From positions 496,001 to 560,000 of the forward strand of contig MU385730.1 in assembly GCA_022497155.1 (NCBI GenBank): a DNA stretch of 64,000 nucleotides, in the 5' to 3' direction. Source of the DNA: Whalleya microplaca. Taxonomy: Eukaryota; Ascomycota; Sordariomycetes; Xylariales; Xylariaceae. The notes below the pieces were generated by a model. That model was not told where the DNA came from, searched no databases, and saw only the letters and a list, made by a program, of their open reading frames with translations. Positions 38,924-50,313 of this stretch are shown piece after piece (within the stretch, counting starts at the first letter, position 1; each line of letters starts with the position of its first letter). The position numbers were made by a program, and so were the translations under genes.

Positions 38924-39652
38924 ACCCTGTTGTTCTCGAAAATGCTACCTGGTAGGTAGATTTTAAGAATATCGCCGATACACATGATACTTATGGGAGT
39001 TAGATACGAAGCTGACTACTTTTACTTTAGCTATGAGTGTACGATACTTGCAGGCTAGGCATAATTTCTAGCTGTATTTAATAAATGACAAGCTTTTACT
39101 AGGTATTATCTTTAGTAGCATACTTGTAACTATACGTCTAATCATTCACTAGGTGTATTTTATCCTAGGCACTTGCTTCATTGCAATGATTCACACTGGC
39201 AAGAAGCTACTGTCGATATCTTCTCTGCTATCTAGGCCTGACGTGTATAGATATGTGCAACTCCTAACAGTGCTCGTAAACCTCGCCCTATTAGCTCAAC
39301 TTATTTTATGACTGGCCTTGATCATTCACTTCTAAATGGTTGAATCAATATCTGGTCTTCGCCTTGATGGTGATTATGCTCCAGAATGACTTCAGAATCA
39401 GTATTCACTACGACGATTGAGTATGGAGGTACAATTCTGTGCCAACTCATTCAGATTGTGTAATCCTCCAGCTAGTCACCGGCCGATGAACCCCGGAATT
39501 GTCCAAATGACAAGACTATATATACCCCAATCTCTCGACTACAACTATCTTCTTTAACAGACTTGCTCATTCACATCAACAACCTTTTGCTACTACTTTC
39601 TACTATTTTCGAGTGCGTTGAGCCCTCTTTGTTGAGCCTTCTAGCACTGCAT
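38924..39652. other. Intergenic region, no gene seen
   Basis: AT-rich spacer between the ankyrin-type gene and the BTB gene. No ORF or repeat stands out. The promoter of the BTB gene should lie here; TATATATA-like DNA at about 39520-39526 is a possible element. Confidence 0.5.
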
Positions 39653-40690
39653 ATGTTTTTGGAAACTTTTGACACCACATTAGGAACTCGACTGAGCATC
39701 CAACCTAGTGCCTTCTGTCACTTGTCGACCAAGATCTCAGGGCTTATTACTTCGCTCCTTGCTTTTGCAACACATGTCGAAATGTGGTCCTGTCCGATTC
39801 CTGAAGCTCGCCAAGCTTTGATGGTCGATCCGACCTTGCATGCGGTGGAACCCGTCGAGTATAATGCAGAGTAAGAGCTTCATTCTCCTGTTACGTGGCG
39901 ATCTAATCTATATCTAACCATATTGTCTAGGACGGCAGATGTACGAATACTGTGCGGCGGACGCTCATGGCCAGTCCATGCCGACGTCATCACCAAGTAT
40001 AGCAACTTCTTCAAGCGAGCTTTGAGTGGTTTCTTCCTTGTAAGTGGAATCCTGTAGGGACTACTTATATACCTAGGTTAAGCAGTAATGAATCCTAGGA
40101 GGCACGCACCAAAGAGATTACAATGCACGGCATCGACCACAAGATGATAGATCTCGTAATCGACTATGTCTACTCTGGCTGTATGTTGACTCGTGAACTC
40201 TCCGATCTTACAAGTGCTTGACTGAAATGGAATGACTTCGATAGGGCGTTCCCTAAGACGCAGGAGGCTTAAAATCCCCATGGAGAGGCGTCGCGGGCTG
40301 TGGAAAATCCCTAATGTTCACATAGAGACTATCGCACAACTCCTAATAGCCGCTGACTATCTGGATATGGAACTACTATGCAGAGATGCCTACTCCGAGA
40401 TCTGCGAACAAGTCGCGAAAGTTGTCTTCCAAACAAGATCCGAAATACAGTGGAAGCACAACGTTGGCCGAGACAGACCCACCTTCATGGCCACTGCCGA
40501 CATCCTGCGACGCCAGGGTTCATCTAAATTTCTCCAAACCGGGCAACGCATTGCGAGGTTTTTTAACGAAGTCATGTTGGTGGACGGCTATGATGACGCA
40601 TTTGCCCTCTACTGTCGCACGTTCCCAGATCGAGATGGTGACTCTGACTGTATTAATGGTTATGTTGACTATATTGGCGACCGCTACTAA
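39653..40690 (+). CDS. BTB/POZ-domain protein
   Basis: Four exons fit: 39653-39870, 39931-40039, 40099-40180 and 40245-40690 (284 aa). The BTB core reads SDVRI-like TADVRILCGGRSWPVHADVITKYSNFFKRAL, then an exon with ITMHGIDHKMIDLVIDYVYSGC. After intron 3 come an Arg-rich insertion (WRSLRRRRLKIPMERRRG) and IAQLLIAADYLDMELLCRDAY, the usual helices after the BTB strand set. BTB domains mediate dimerisation and, in some families, act as Cul3 adaptors. No second domain (Kelch, MATH, zinc finger) is visible, as in the many small BTB proteins of filamentous ascomycetes. The start is uncertain: in-frame ATGs at 39653, 39782 and 39821 are all possible, and the first 55 residues have no BTB similarity. 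The Arg-rich insertion could also be a mis-modelled intron border. Confidence 0.75.
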
Positions 40691-41582
40691 TAAGCCTAGT
40701 CAAATCAAATAACTGCACTGCTTTGATTTGACTGGATTCAATTCAATTGAAGCCACTTCAATAAATTGACGATGTTCACGAAATGATTTGACGGGTAGCC
40801 TACCAAAATGTGTTGGCTTAGATGTGACCCAGATGTGACTCAGATGTGACTGGTATATGACTTATACGGCTAATATGTGACTTATACGGCAGACATGGCG
40901 TATATATGTGGCTTGTATAAAAGAAAATAACCTCAATATAGACTAAAAGTCATCAATTTATCAATTTAACCCCGAGAAAAAGCACAATCAACCAAGCCAA
41001 TTAAAATTAAATCATGAATCAATCGATTTTTGGAAGCGCTGGTACTCCTGCTAGGGAAGTCTATATGTTAGTATATTGAGACTCCACGATTTGTTCCAAC
41101 GATGCTATAGCAGAACACAGTGTACTTACGCCGCCGCCTTGTTTCAATTTTTATCAATATTCTTCTCATTTTTGATATCAGAACTAAGAAGCTAAAACAC
41201 ACAACCAGGCCCTCTTCGCTTTCAAGATGTTCTAAGCATTGTAAATCTCCTTTCAGTTGTTAGCCCTGTGGCTGGTTACTATCTCTGGTGACTTACTCGA
41301 TTTCTAGCAGCGCGCGGCGCCTCCATATATGTTTCTGGCCGTCCATACCATACTTCTTCACGAGACTCGGCTATCTGGGGCACTTGGAACGCCAGACTCC
41401 ACTGGGTGGCGTATCATTTCAAGGGTCCATGTAGTCTGGTGCTTGGGTGTGTGGGAATCTGGAGAAGATTACAAAGGTTGGTTCAGTTTGAGATAAGCAC
41501 AGATAATTGATAGACATCAGAGTCATCACTCATTGAGAAGAAATATCCAACAAACGTACAGAGGTCGAACCATCGCCTCCTA
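40691..41582. other. Intergenic region with short tandem repeats
   Basis: This spacer lies between the 3' ends of the convergent BTB and HET genes. It begins with TCAAAT/ATTTGAC-type motifs (40697-40795), then a TGTGAC tandem repeat block (about 40818-40895). No gene is seen. Confidence 0.55.
40818..40895. repeat. TGTGAC-containing tandem repeats
   Basis: Three copies of an approximately 11-bp CAGATGTGACT-type unit, followed by two copies of a longer ATATGTGACTTATACGGC-type unit. The copies are close but not identical. Confidence 0.75.
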
Positions 41583-43775
41583 TCATAAGACGACCCAATT
41601 GACAGACGATATATCCACCATATCCTCTGGGAATCGCCTTTCCAAAATTTGAATACTCCTCGTCTTCACCAATAGAAGCTTTTGCTCTTTCATAGAAGAT
41701 GGCTTTCCCTCCAGGACCACACCGGAGAATCGATTGCTATAGCGCGCCACGGCCACAATGAAGCGGTGAGGGACGAGAGGCAAGCTACCCATCCAATCGT
41801 TGAAACTCTGAAACTCCTTGTAAGAGTCGCCCATGGTTACGGCGACAGGCCCATCTCTCCCTTTCGGCAACTTCTGTTCGTTTCGCACGAGAATAGCGGC
41901 GCGTGTCACCACCACACTGCCATCAAGCTGGATTTCCCATCCGTCGGTGAAGGATCCCCACCAGTTGGTGAGAAGACCATGACCAGCCGCGGCTGCACGC
42001 CATGTCTGCTTGTTGCAGGCCACTGGCAGAAGCGTCCCCAAAGGCTTTTCCAACTCTACATCTCGAATGGAGGGCGGCGGGTCACGCCCGTAGAGCCAGA
42101 AGGCACCGCCCATCTTCCGCTGGGCTTCACGGAGAAACTCGAGGGGATAGGCGTCCAAGACCAAGTCTTTTGATGGAGGAGCGCGGCCGTGCCTCTTCCT
42201 ATACTCCTCGTACCAGGATGTAAACCCCAAGGCGGACATGATTGCCTCCGCTCTTGAGCTAGTAGCCACGCGCGACTCTGCCGCAAGAAGGATGGAACCC
42301 TGACTAGGGCGTGACAAGTCGGTCAATTCCCATCTGTTCATTGTGAATTGAAATATTTCTACCATCGTTGGTAGAGTACCATCCGCTTCTATAACGCGTG
42401 ACGCGGGCGAATGAGCCAAGCTAGTAAGATTGTCTAGAGTGAGCATCATCCTGTTGCCTAGCTTGAAGTAGTTCCAATTCCGATCTGCCAGCAAAGCAGA
42501 GGGGCAGAGATAGGCTTCCTGAAGAGCCCATAGAGATGAGAACCACCTCGGTCCCAAGTCATCTTGATATGCTTCCTTGTCCTGTTGGATCGTAGGCTCC
42601 ACCTCTGGTAGGGGACACCAAGGATTCAGGTCACCCTCACTGTCTGTTAACCTCGCCGATGATTCATTCAGGCCGCGCGTAAACGTGTCGTGACAAGCTC
42701 TCTGCTCCGCATCCGCCGGATTCATACGTCGAAGTATGTTCAGCCCTAACCACAGCACCGCATTCTCCAAAATCTTCCATCCGAGGATGTCGTTGCACCA
42801 CACCACAGTCCTCTCGGCTTGTCGAAAGATCTCGGCCTGCTTCCCGACCTCTTCGGCCTGCTGCACACACTCTTCCTGAGGAATGCAAAATAGGTCAAAC
42901 CAGATATACCTGACCGGCCAGTCAAGCTGAGAGAATGTCTCGGGCAGGCTCAGGACATCAAACCGGCCATTTCTTGGCACTAGCCACTTCACACCAGGAA
43001 CCCGTACAGGATCTTTCCGCCACCGGCCCCAGGTATGACTAATACAATAATACGAAAGGGGCTCTTGTAGTTGACTTGTCTCGAGCGTTTCCTCCTTGAC
43101 CCTGTCCCATAAGTAGAAGGGCCTTCTGAGGGAGTCTCTATCGTCCAGATTAAGCCACGGGCAGGCCTCTACCGTCGTACCCATAAAAAATATCCCGCCG
43201 GAGTTCACCGACTTAGATGCTTGGACTTCTTGGTATGATGAAGATCCGATCATCTGCCAGACAGCACATTCCAAGGCATTTGCCCGGGCGATTGCCGCTT
43301 TGTCTCTCACCTCGCTGAGAATTTCGTTCGCCCTTGGAGGGATTTGCCTCAGTGGTATGCCGTCAAGGGCCTGCAGACGCTGATACCATATCATCTCGAC
43401 GACGAACAGGTATGCTAGAGTGAGCTCGTAGGACGGAGTAGGTAAACTCTCAAAGCTTCTGTTCTCGTATACTTTCTCACCTTTCCGTAGTAGTTGGATT
43501 ATCGACTCATCGTCTTGCTTACAAAGTGGCGGGTAGTATCGGCCGTTCCACCACTCGTGGAGGACCCTCCATGATTTCCGCCGGGCACTCCCGAGCGTGA
43601 GCTCGAACTCCTGGAGCCGAAGCGGATCGGAGGTCTGATGTTGCAGCTCCTTCCATAGCTGCAGACTCCTCTGGAGCGCGTTGCCTTGGAAGCTGCTTGG
43701 ATCGGTTTGGCCATTCGTCTTCACATAAGCGGTGATTTTCGGTCGCAAAAACTCCAGGCGCACAAACTCGTCCAT
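41583..43775 (-). CDS. HET-domain (heterokaryon incompatibility-type) protein
   Basis: A single exon of 730 codons. The HET domain lies at about residues 240-335, with YYCISHTWGRWRKD, then RYIWFDLFCIPQEE and the region around AERTVVWCND. These are the conserved blocks of the family. A 240-residue helical, Trp-rich N-terminal extension precedes it, and about 390 residues follow with no recognised domain. Family knowledge: HET domains act as cell-death effectors in vegetative incompatibility and are TIR-like in fold; most HET genes in a genome have no assigned role. No NACHT or WD40 region is attached here. The gene is convergent with the BTB gene and intact. Identity of the domain is secure; a role in non-self recognition is inferred. 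Confidence 0.88.
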   Translation of the reverse strand: MDEFVRLEFLRPKITAYVKTNGQTDPSSFQGNALQRSLQLWKELQHQTSDPLRLQEFELTLGSARRKSWRVLHEWWNGRYYPPLCKQDDESIIQLLRKGEKVYENRSFESLPTPSYELTLAYLFVVEMIWYQRLQALDGIPLRQIPPRANEILSEVRDKAAIARANALECAVWQMIGSSSYQEVQASKSVNSGGIFFMGTTVEACPWLNLDDRDSLRRPFYLWDRVKEETLETSQLQEPLSYYCISHTWGRWRKDPVRVPGVKWLVPRNGRFDVLSLPETFSQLDWPVRYIWFDLFCIPQEECVQQAEEVGKQAEIFRQAERTVVWCNDILGWKILENAVLWLGLNILRRMNPADAEQRACHDTFTRGLNESSARLTDSEGDLNPWCPLPEVEPTIQQDKEAYQDDLGPRWFSSLWALQEAYLCPSALLADRNWNYFKLGNRMMLTLDNLTSLAHSPASRVIEADGTLPTMVEIFQFTMNRWELTDLSRPSQGSILLAAESRVATSSRAEAIMSALGFTSWYEEYRKRHGRAPPSKDLVLDAYPLEFLREAQRKMGGAFWLYGRDPPPSIRDVELEKPLGTLLPVACNKQTWRAAAAGHGLLTNWWGSFTDGWEIQLDGSVVVTRAAILVRNEQKLPKGRDGPVAVTMGDSYKEFQSFNDWMGSLPLVPHRFIVAVARYSNRFSGVVLEGKPSSMKEQKLLLVKTRSIQILERRFPEDMVDISSVNWVVL

Positions 43776-45328
43776 TGTTTTGCGCAGTATACTCGCAAGG
43801 CTAGTCGCTAGCCGTTACATGGGCAGCGAAAGTCAGTGATGATGACCTACAGTGTGCCAAAGAGGGGCTAGGTTCTAAAGCGCCTTGGCATGTGCCGAAG
43901 GGATACGTACATCTGGGATGCATCCTATTTTGGTTAGCTACAGAGAGAGTCTAAGTCAGAAGCAGTTAGACGACCGGCGTAAGGTCGGGCTAGTACTAAG
44001 GTAGTAATAGAGTCCACGTAAATGCTTGGCCCCAGCATGGAGCATCTCTCTGCACATAATACACTTTTCAAGCTACACACGTATTTGAGGTCATTCAATC
44101 CCATACAAATGCGTTTTCGTGAGAATATCCTGGCGGTTCTTCGCAGTCTACTGTCAGCCCCACCAGAGGACCAGCCATTATCACGTTCGTGTGCCCCTGA
44201 ATGCCTGACTTTACTGCCAATTCATAGTTTTTACCAGAACATTCCTTTAGTCCTTAAATCTAAAGGCGAAATAGCAGTAGGTAGCAATACTAGATCCAAG
44301 GCCTACTTTGGTAGCTGAGTAGTCAAGTCAAATCGCAAATATCGTTAAGTCAAATAGAGACTGTTAGCTGATGGGTACGCTGACTTGCATATTATCTCAC
44401 TATTTGTTTGCTTGTTTCTCTTCCATGACTTCGGCTAATATATGCCATGTCAGTAGTAAAAAGAGCATGCAATGAGACGGCATCAACATTTATGCGTCAC
44501 AACGAGAACAACATGTTACAAAGTCAGTCCAGGTCAATTCACAATAGCGCTATATGCCCATCCGCTTTGATAGCCCTTTTGAACTAACATACGTACTACG
44601 TATTAGCACTGCACTAGCGGGACGGACCGTTAGACCCTTTCATGACAACATCACCAAAGACTATTTGTGTTCCTAGGTAGTTGACTCCTCCCCTAGCTAC
44701 CACAATTTCAACCTAGCTTATCGAGCCTCACTCAATGCAGCTTCATAACAATGCTTCTCATACTAGTGTACCTCTATAATAAATGTAATTTTACCGTACC
44801 TACCAACGTCTCGAAATCACCATCTTGCCGTATTCCATGGGAATAAGTCAACTGTGAGATGCTCGCTAGTAAAAGGGGGCGTGTTTCAATTTTGAGAAGG
44901 GATATACCGGCTCTATCGTTCACAAGCATTCCAAAGCTGAAGATACTTATGCACATATATAGGTAGGCTGTTAAGGAGGTGTCTCATAACATCAATGTGT
45001 CCGGAAAACCAATAAGATTCACTCACCCCTAAGAGAAGCGGTAAAACAAAGAGCAAGTTTTATGATTATGATCCGATAATGAATGTTAGGACTGGCAGGA
45101 AACAATCAATCGACCAAAACACCTCAGTCACGACTAGATGGACTTGCCGCCCCAATATGGAGCGAGCCCTAATGCTCGGGAGGAGAGATCAGACCGTAAT
45201 ACACGGCGCTGTGAACACATGTCGTAGTTTGTTTACAGGGGATTGTGCTATTTGGCTTGATTTGACTTGATAACAGCCCAGTGGTCCGACATAACCCTGG
45301 AGTACCCCATCACGGGTACCCGACTCTA
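43776..45328. other. Intergenic region, no gene seen
   Basis: Contains the HET gene promoter. Short ORFs at about 44022-44318 and 44774-44956 have no recognised features. A TCAAGTCAAAT motif lies near 44323, and its inverted form, TTGATTTGACTTG, near 45257. Confidence 0.5.
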
Positions 45329-46206
45329 TTAAGCACATTTGCCCCCCCATCGGAAATTCCTATTCAAATCCATACCGAGTACAATATTCCCTGAAGCATA
45401 CTTGAGCAAGGAACCCAGATCCGGGCAGGTGGCAGTCCTGGACCTTGCTTTGAGCTTCAATTCTCCGGCGCCGATGGTAGCAAAATCTATGAAGTCGTTC
45501 GCACGCTCGACAAGCTTAACAACAGCGTTGTTCTGGGAGGCCCATTCTTTGACAGCTTCCGCCACATCTTTTATGTTCAGTCCGGCTATTGTCCTGGCAC
45601 TGAGCTGGATCCCAAACCCAAAGTCATTAGCACTGTCACCACCTCCCTTCCCATACACCCCGCCCAATCTCTCCGCATATCGGATGAAATTCGCCAAAGG
45701 GTGGTCATGAGCATCGATCCAGGCTAAGAACTGGTCTAGAAGTACTTTAGCCGGACCAGCCTGACCTACTGTGTACAGGCTATCGATGATGCTCTGGGGG
45801 AGGTTAGACCTTAGTAGGAAAAGTATACGTCCTTGGCGAGAATATTCTGCCAAGACCACAGTTAGGACTAGTTGCTTTCTTGTAGAGCGGTTAATGACCT
45901 TGTGCCTGCAGCCGTTGTCAAGAACTAGGACACGCAGCAGTGCTCACCACCCACGGGGGAAGGGCACAACCAAGTAGAGGGAAAATACTTACGAACTAGC
46001 ATCGCGCTATTTTCACGCTTAGCAACGTCATCATTAGAGTCAGAAACGTCTCTGTCGACCATACGAGTAACTGCATTGTTCACAGTAGAATCTTTGTCTA
46101 GAGCCCATGTTAAGAGAGATGTCTCCGCCGGAATCACTGCTGGAATAGCATTAACGCAGGCAGCTAGCATGGCGCCGAAAGAAACGAGTTTCTTGAAGGA
46201 AACCAT
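45329..46206 (-). CDS. Small secreted protein, unknown function
   Basis: Two exons, 46206-45993 and 45924-45329, join in phase 1 to give 269 aa. Residues 1-20 (MVSFKKLVSFGAMLAACVNA) form a clear signal peptide. A Kex2-like KR pair at residues 63-64 suggests removal of a propeptide; the splice junction lies just after it. The mature part (VLDNGCRHKVINRSTRKQ...) holds only three cysteines, one near its start (NGCRH), one in TATCPDLG and one in the C-terminal GGKCA. I do not recognise the family. A TATATAAA box at about 46281-46288 lies 75 bp upstream of the ATG, and the start codon follows a CAACAACA leader, a context usual for highly expressed genes. It could be an effector-like or antimicrobial protein, or simply a secreted structural factor; the sequence alone does not decide. 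Confidence 0.8.
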
Positions 46207-47429
46207 TGTTGTTGTTTCAAGCTGAATAGATATTTAGAGAGACGGTAGGTAGAAGGACAGACCGAGAAATTTGACGACCATTTATATATGACCATGCGAG
46301 ACATTAAGTATTTTAGTATTTTTACACATATTTAGAGCAAGCAAAATATATTAGGCATCATGATTAGATGCCACCAACATGTGAAGTGTCCATTGCACTT
46401 TGATGACTTTCAATATTATTGTGGGGTTCTGGATTTTACCGGATTGGATATTGGGAACTATAAATAGCTATTTCTCTTTTCTCTCTCTCTCTTTTGCTTT
46501 TCCTACTCACAGCTTTCAAGCTGGCAATTGATTACAAAAGAAATTTACACTCACTTCAATCAAGATGATTTAATATTAGTTGTAATTGCTAGCTAGTTAC
46601 AAGAGCTTCGGCTTTGTGTATAGCTCCATTATCACCGCTTGTCTCCCGCTTTTTTTTTTTAAAAAAAAAAATCCACTTTAACACATGAAAATAGACTTGC
46701 GTTGACTATGAACACCATCTTACGGGCATGGTGTGGCGTGGCATCCAACGCAAATATGTACCATAGCAGAGTGTTCCTGTGTATCACGAGAGCTCATATT
46801 CAGGAACAGAGCTATGAGCTCAAAGGAGCTATATTTAATACCATAATCCCAATCAGCTTAGAAAAGGATAGGAAGCTCAACAGAACTACAAACCAGCTAG
46901 GTATACTTAGAGACTGTATAGTAGGTATGTGCAATACAGGGCCCCAATAGCAATTCCTAACGTGGTACCAGGCATCAACCCAAGCTCCAATAGCCAACAG
47001 GTGACAGTCCCAAACATTTCGAACGTTCAGCTCAACTGGTCCACTTTTTATAGGCATGCAGGCATGGCGAAAACTTTATTTTAACTAATATTGATACTAT
47101 ACGGAGATCATGGTGGGGTTGGGACACCTGTTTAATACCCTAGTTCTTCCTGGGTTCCTTTTTTGGTACATGGAGGAGTCTTAGCTTGAGACTCCTACGT
47201 GGCTAGGTTAACAAATCAGATTCAGTATGCGATCCGCATAATCGGAACGACCGACGTTGCTTTCTCGTGCTGCCTACTCGGCCTGCCGACTCTGCCGGTT
47301 TTCCCTATTTCCATCGTTTATCAGCTTTAGGCATATCATTACCGCTTATAGATATGGTATTCCCTTGGCATCCAGGTGTTCTTCTATAATAATACATTTT
47401 GTATTATATAAATACCTCTCTTTTTTTAA
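46207..47429. other. Intergenic region, no gene seen
   Basis: Upstream flank of the secreted-protein gene and downstream flank of the MFS pseudogene. A T10/A11 palindrome sits at about 46651-46671, and CT microsatellite DNA at about 46480-46493. ORF 46702-46950 has no recognisable features. Confidence 0.5.
46281..46288 (-). promoter_or_regulatory. TATA box of the small secreted protein gene
   Basis: TATATAAA on the coding strand, 75 bp upstream of the start codon at 46206. The spacing leaves room for a short leader, fitting a TATA-driven, probably inducible gene. Confidence 0.6.
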
Positions 47430-48246
47430 TCCATCTCCATGTCGAGCCATTAGTGATCAACCCACCAAATACGGGACCTAGAGCAAATGCGATCGCGAAC
47501 ATAACCATGATGATCGATGTATATAATGATTATTTCTGCGGCGGCACTAGTTCATAGGTCATGATCGTAGTTGGACCATATACTCCTGACCCCCTTATAC
47601 CCTGGAACACTCGACATACGATACTATGCCATTGTAGGATAAGTAACTAGGCGTCTGCGCCAAATAGAATGTTCGGACTCACAGCTGAACCGTTTTTTGA
47701 GCTGCTCCGCAAGCCCCCGAAAACACCGCGAAGATGAAGATAGCAGTAAGACATGTTGATTTTCGGCCCCATGGATTGCTGAGCTTTGCCCATAGTACTA
47801 GACAGCCTAGGGCGTGATGTCGGTTGAATGAACTCTCCATGTTTGGCAACCTTACCTATATAAGTGAAATGGTATGCGATGATAACCCAGCTGCTTTGCT
47901 GAACTCGCCGAAGTCGTTCGTGATAGACACCAGAGCAGTGCTGACAATAGGTACTTCAAAGTTGACTAGGAAGCGTCCAAGTGTGATCCTTCGGCAAAGT
48001 TAGCATGACTAGGTTTTCCCGCACATAATGGATTGCACCATTTCTATACGATAAGAACCATACCCTGCAGTAGTAGCATGTAGTCTCCAGCCAGTGGTGT
48101 AGTTCGGGCCATCCGCCTATTTGCCCAGGAACAATAACTGCCTCTTCTTTCTGCTTTGCAGGTTGGCTATCCTTTTCATCATTTGATTCGTTGACCTGTG
48201 AGGCGCCTAAAGGCAGGTCCGGCATAGTAGTAAGAAACTTGAGCAA
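47430..48246 (-). pseudogene. Decayed MFS drug-transporter-like gene, 5' part only
   Basis: The - strand carries readable pieces of a major facilitator superfamily transporter. The N-terminus (MPDLPLGASQ...) is hydrophilic. After an intron with a TGCTAAC branch point come LGRFLVNFEVPIVSTAL, then WAKLSNPWGRKSTC (the MFS loop 2-3 motif), AIFIFAVFSGACGAAQ, RVFQGIRGSGVYGPTTIMTYELVPPQK and MVMFAIAFALGPVFGG. Decay is evident: a one-base frameshift near 47889-47897, a TAA stop at 47530-47532 in place of the sense codon after PPQK, and an abrupt loss of similarity after STWRW (47430), leaving only about the first five of the expected 12-14 membrane segments. Intact introns remain at two other places, so this is a decayed genomic copy and not a retrocopy. 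The original substrate cannot be told from this fragment. Confidence 0.82.
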
Positions 48247-48753
48247 CGCAGCAAAAAAGTAGTGATATGTTTTGACATATAAATCAAATATAAAACTGAA
48301 GTCATCGGAAATTACGAGAAAAAGTCCTAAAATCCAATGCCCTATACGGCCTTCGAATTGTTCGGGGGATGCTCATATAGGCTACCAGATAGATACCTAG
48401 GTAAGTACATAACAGGGTTGCATTGTGTCGCAGGGCGGCAACCTACATAGGAGGTACCTTTATAGGTAACGGGCGGCTTTGTACAAACACAAAGGTGATT
48501 GAAGTTGGAACCGCTTCTGCATGATTTATAACTGTTGGGACATGGGCCAATAAACTCTCTCCTTCGGAGGCTTAAAGTTGAATCACCAACAACCTAAGAA
48601 CTGTGGGCCATATTAGGTATGGAACAAGGCAGCCTCCAATATATCAACTGGGCAAGCTCTACTTCCCCCAACTTTCTTGACTTTTCCACTATCATCCATC
48701 AATTCCTCTACCAATTCTACAGTACATTTGTGTAGAAGCATAATTGAACAAAT
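48247..48753. promoter_or_regulatory. Spacer between MFS remnant and SDR gene
   Basis: A divergent 0.5-kb spacer. A CCAAT box lies at about 48548-48552 and a pyrimidine-rich stretch (about 48661-48690) occurs 60-90 bp before the SDR start codon. These are plausible promoter elements for the SDR gene; neither is tested. Confidence 0.4.
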
Positions 48754-49770
48754 ATGGACATTACGGGATACGCTTTGGTCACTGGTGGCGGTAAGTCGAA
48801 AAAAAGTTAATCAATACCTGTTGGATGATTTACTCACTCATTTTCACATACAATGAATAGGTGGTGGAATCGGTAGTGTATCATGTAAACTCCTTGCTAA
48901 GGCTGGGGCTCGAGGCCTTCTCATAGCAGATCTGAACCTGCAGGCTGCCGAAAGGGTGGCTTCCGAAGCACAGGCAGTGGCCACTAACCCCATGTTTCGC
49001 GCCATAGTAGTCCATCTGGACGTAACTATTGAGGAGTCAGTGAGCCAGGCCATTGCCTACATGCTGGACTCTTTTAAGTGGATTGACTATTGCGTCCACT
49101 GTGCTGCTGTATGTCCACGACTATTCCCCTTTCCCCTGGTATTCAAATTTGCTGAGCTTAACCTATTGTAGATCCCTGGCGGCACATTTGATGAAGTGAC
49201 AAGCGCCAGTTTCAATGACTTCAAACATCTCCTCGAGGTGAATGTCCAGGGGACATTTCTCGTCACAAGCCAAGTCCTAGCCAAGATGAGACTGCAGGAG
49301 CCGAAGCAGCTGCATCCCACTCAGCCTGAGCGCGGCATTAGTCGCGGAACACTTGTGAATATGGCATCCCTTCTGTCATATATGCCATTGTCTGGTATGG
49401 TCCAGTACGTAACCTCGAAACACGCCGTGATGGGCATCAGTAGGACTGCAGGTAAGTTCATACATACAAAGTGCAATCTGCCAAACCCATTCTGTAGCTA
49501 AATGCTTCCCAAGCTCTCGAAAACGTCGCTCACGGGATTCGCGTGAATTGTATTTGCCCATCTTATGTAGATATACCTATGGTAGCGAGGGCCACAGAGG
49601 TTGTACCAGGTCTGGAACAGAGTATTTTATCAGGAATACCGATGGGACGTTTGGCAACTGCCGACGAAATCGCCGATTTCGTGCTATTTCTATGCAGCCC
49701 AATGTCCAGCTATATGACGGGCTGTGGATTGATTGTCGATGGGGGAATGAGCATAAGCGTGAGAGCCTAA
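48754..49770 (+). CDS. Short-chain dehydrogenase/reductase (SDR)
   Basis: Four exons fit: 48754-48790, 48861-49108, 49172-49451 and 49514-49770. They total 822 nt, or 273 aa, typical of classical SDRs. The Rossmann glycine motif TGGGGGIG is completed across intron 1 (GGCG|GTGGT). It is followed by LLIADLNLQAAERVA, where the aspartate after the second strand suggests NAD(H) over NADP(H). Then come HLDVT, VHCAA (the NNAG-equivalent position), VNVQGTF, NMASLLSYMP (catalytic Ser region) and the catalytic pair YVTSK (Tyr-x-x-x-Lys). The C-terminus has GIRVNCICPSYVDIPM, PMGRLATADEIADFVLFLCS and TGCGLIVDGGMS. No signal peptide or extra domain is seen. The substrate is unknown; there is no polyketide or peptide synthase nearby to suggest a secondary-metabolite cluster. 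The acceptor of intron 3 (CCCAAG) is the only one that keeps the ALENVAHG frame. Confidence 0.9.
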
Positions 49771-50313
49771 TACTACTACTAGCATTGGCCATTGCGCCTC
49801 AACCTGTGGGCGTGATGAGGCGTAATAGCCAACGCTAGTATGTCAATCGATGTTGCAAGAGGCATACTATGAAAAAAAGGCACGCATGCGAACCCTTGTA
49901 TATCTCTTTACGTATAGTCAGGCTCAGGATAATCTTCTCATCGAGGAGCTTTGCATTAAATATCATCATTGACAAACTTGAAAAAACCAGACCCACCAAA
50001 GAGCAGAGGGCAGAGGAAAATGATATAGTACACACTGCTCTTTATTTTTTTAATGCAACACAGTGAACATCCAGTAGTATAGATCGGCTAAATATCGAGG
50101 TGTTAATGCTACATTACTTAAATAAGTGTGGCACGAAAAATTCGTATGTTTAATTTCTGTATAAAGGGAATGGACTCGTCCGGTGGCGAGTAGCTAGCAC
50201 CTATATAACCTTGAGTAGCATAGGTAATATTCCTATATCTTAGAGAACTCCCATCAAGGGAGCGCGCGTCATATCAATTAGTCTCAACTTCACCAGTATT
50301 TCGTTCCACGAAC
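49771..50313. other. Intergenic region between convergent genes
   Basis: No gene is seen in the 0.54 kb between the SDR stop codon and the stop codon of the DUF7708-like gene. It is AT-rich and probably 3'-UTR for both. Confidence 0.5.
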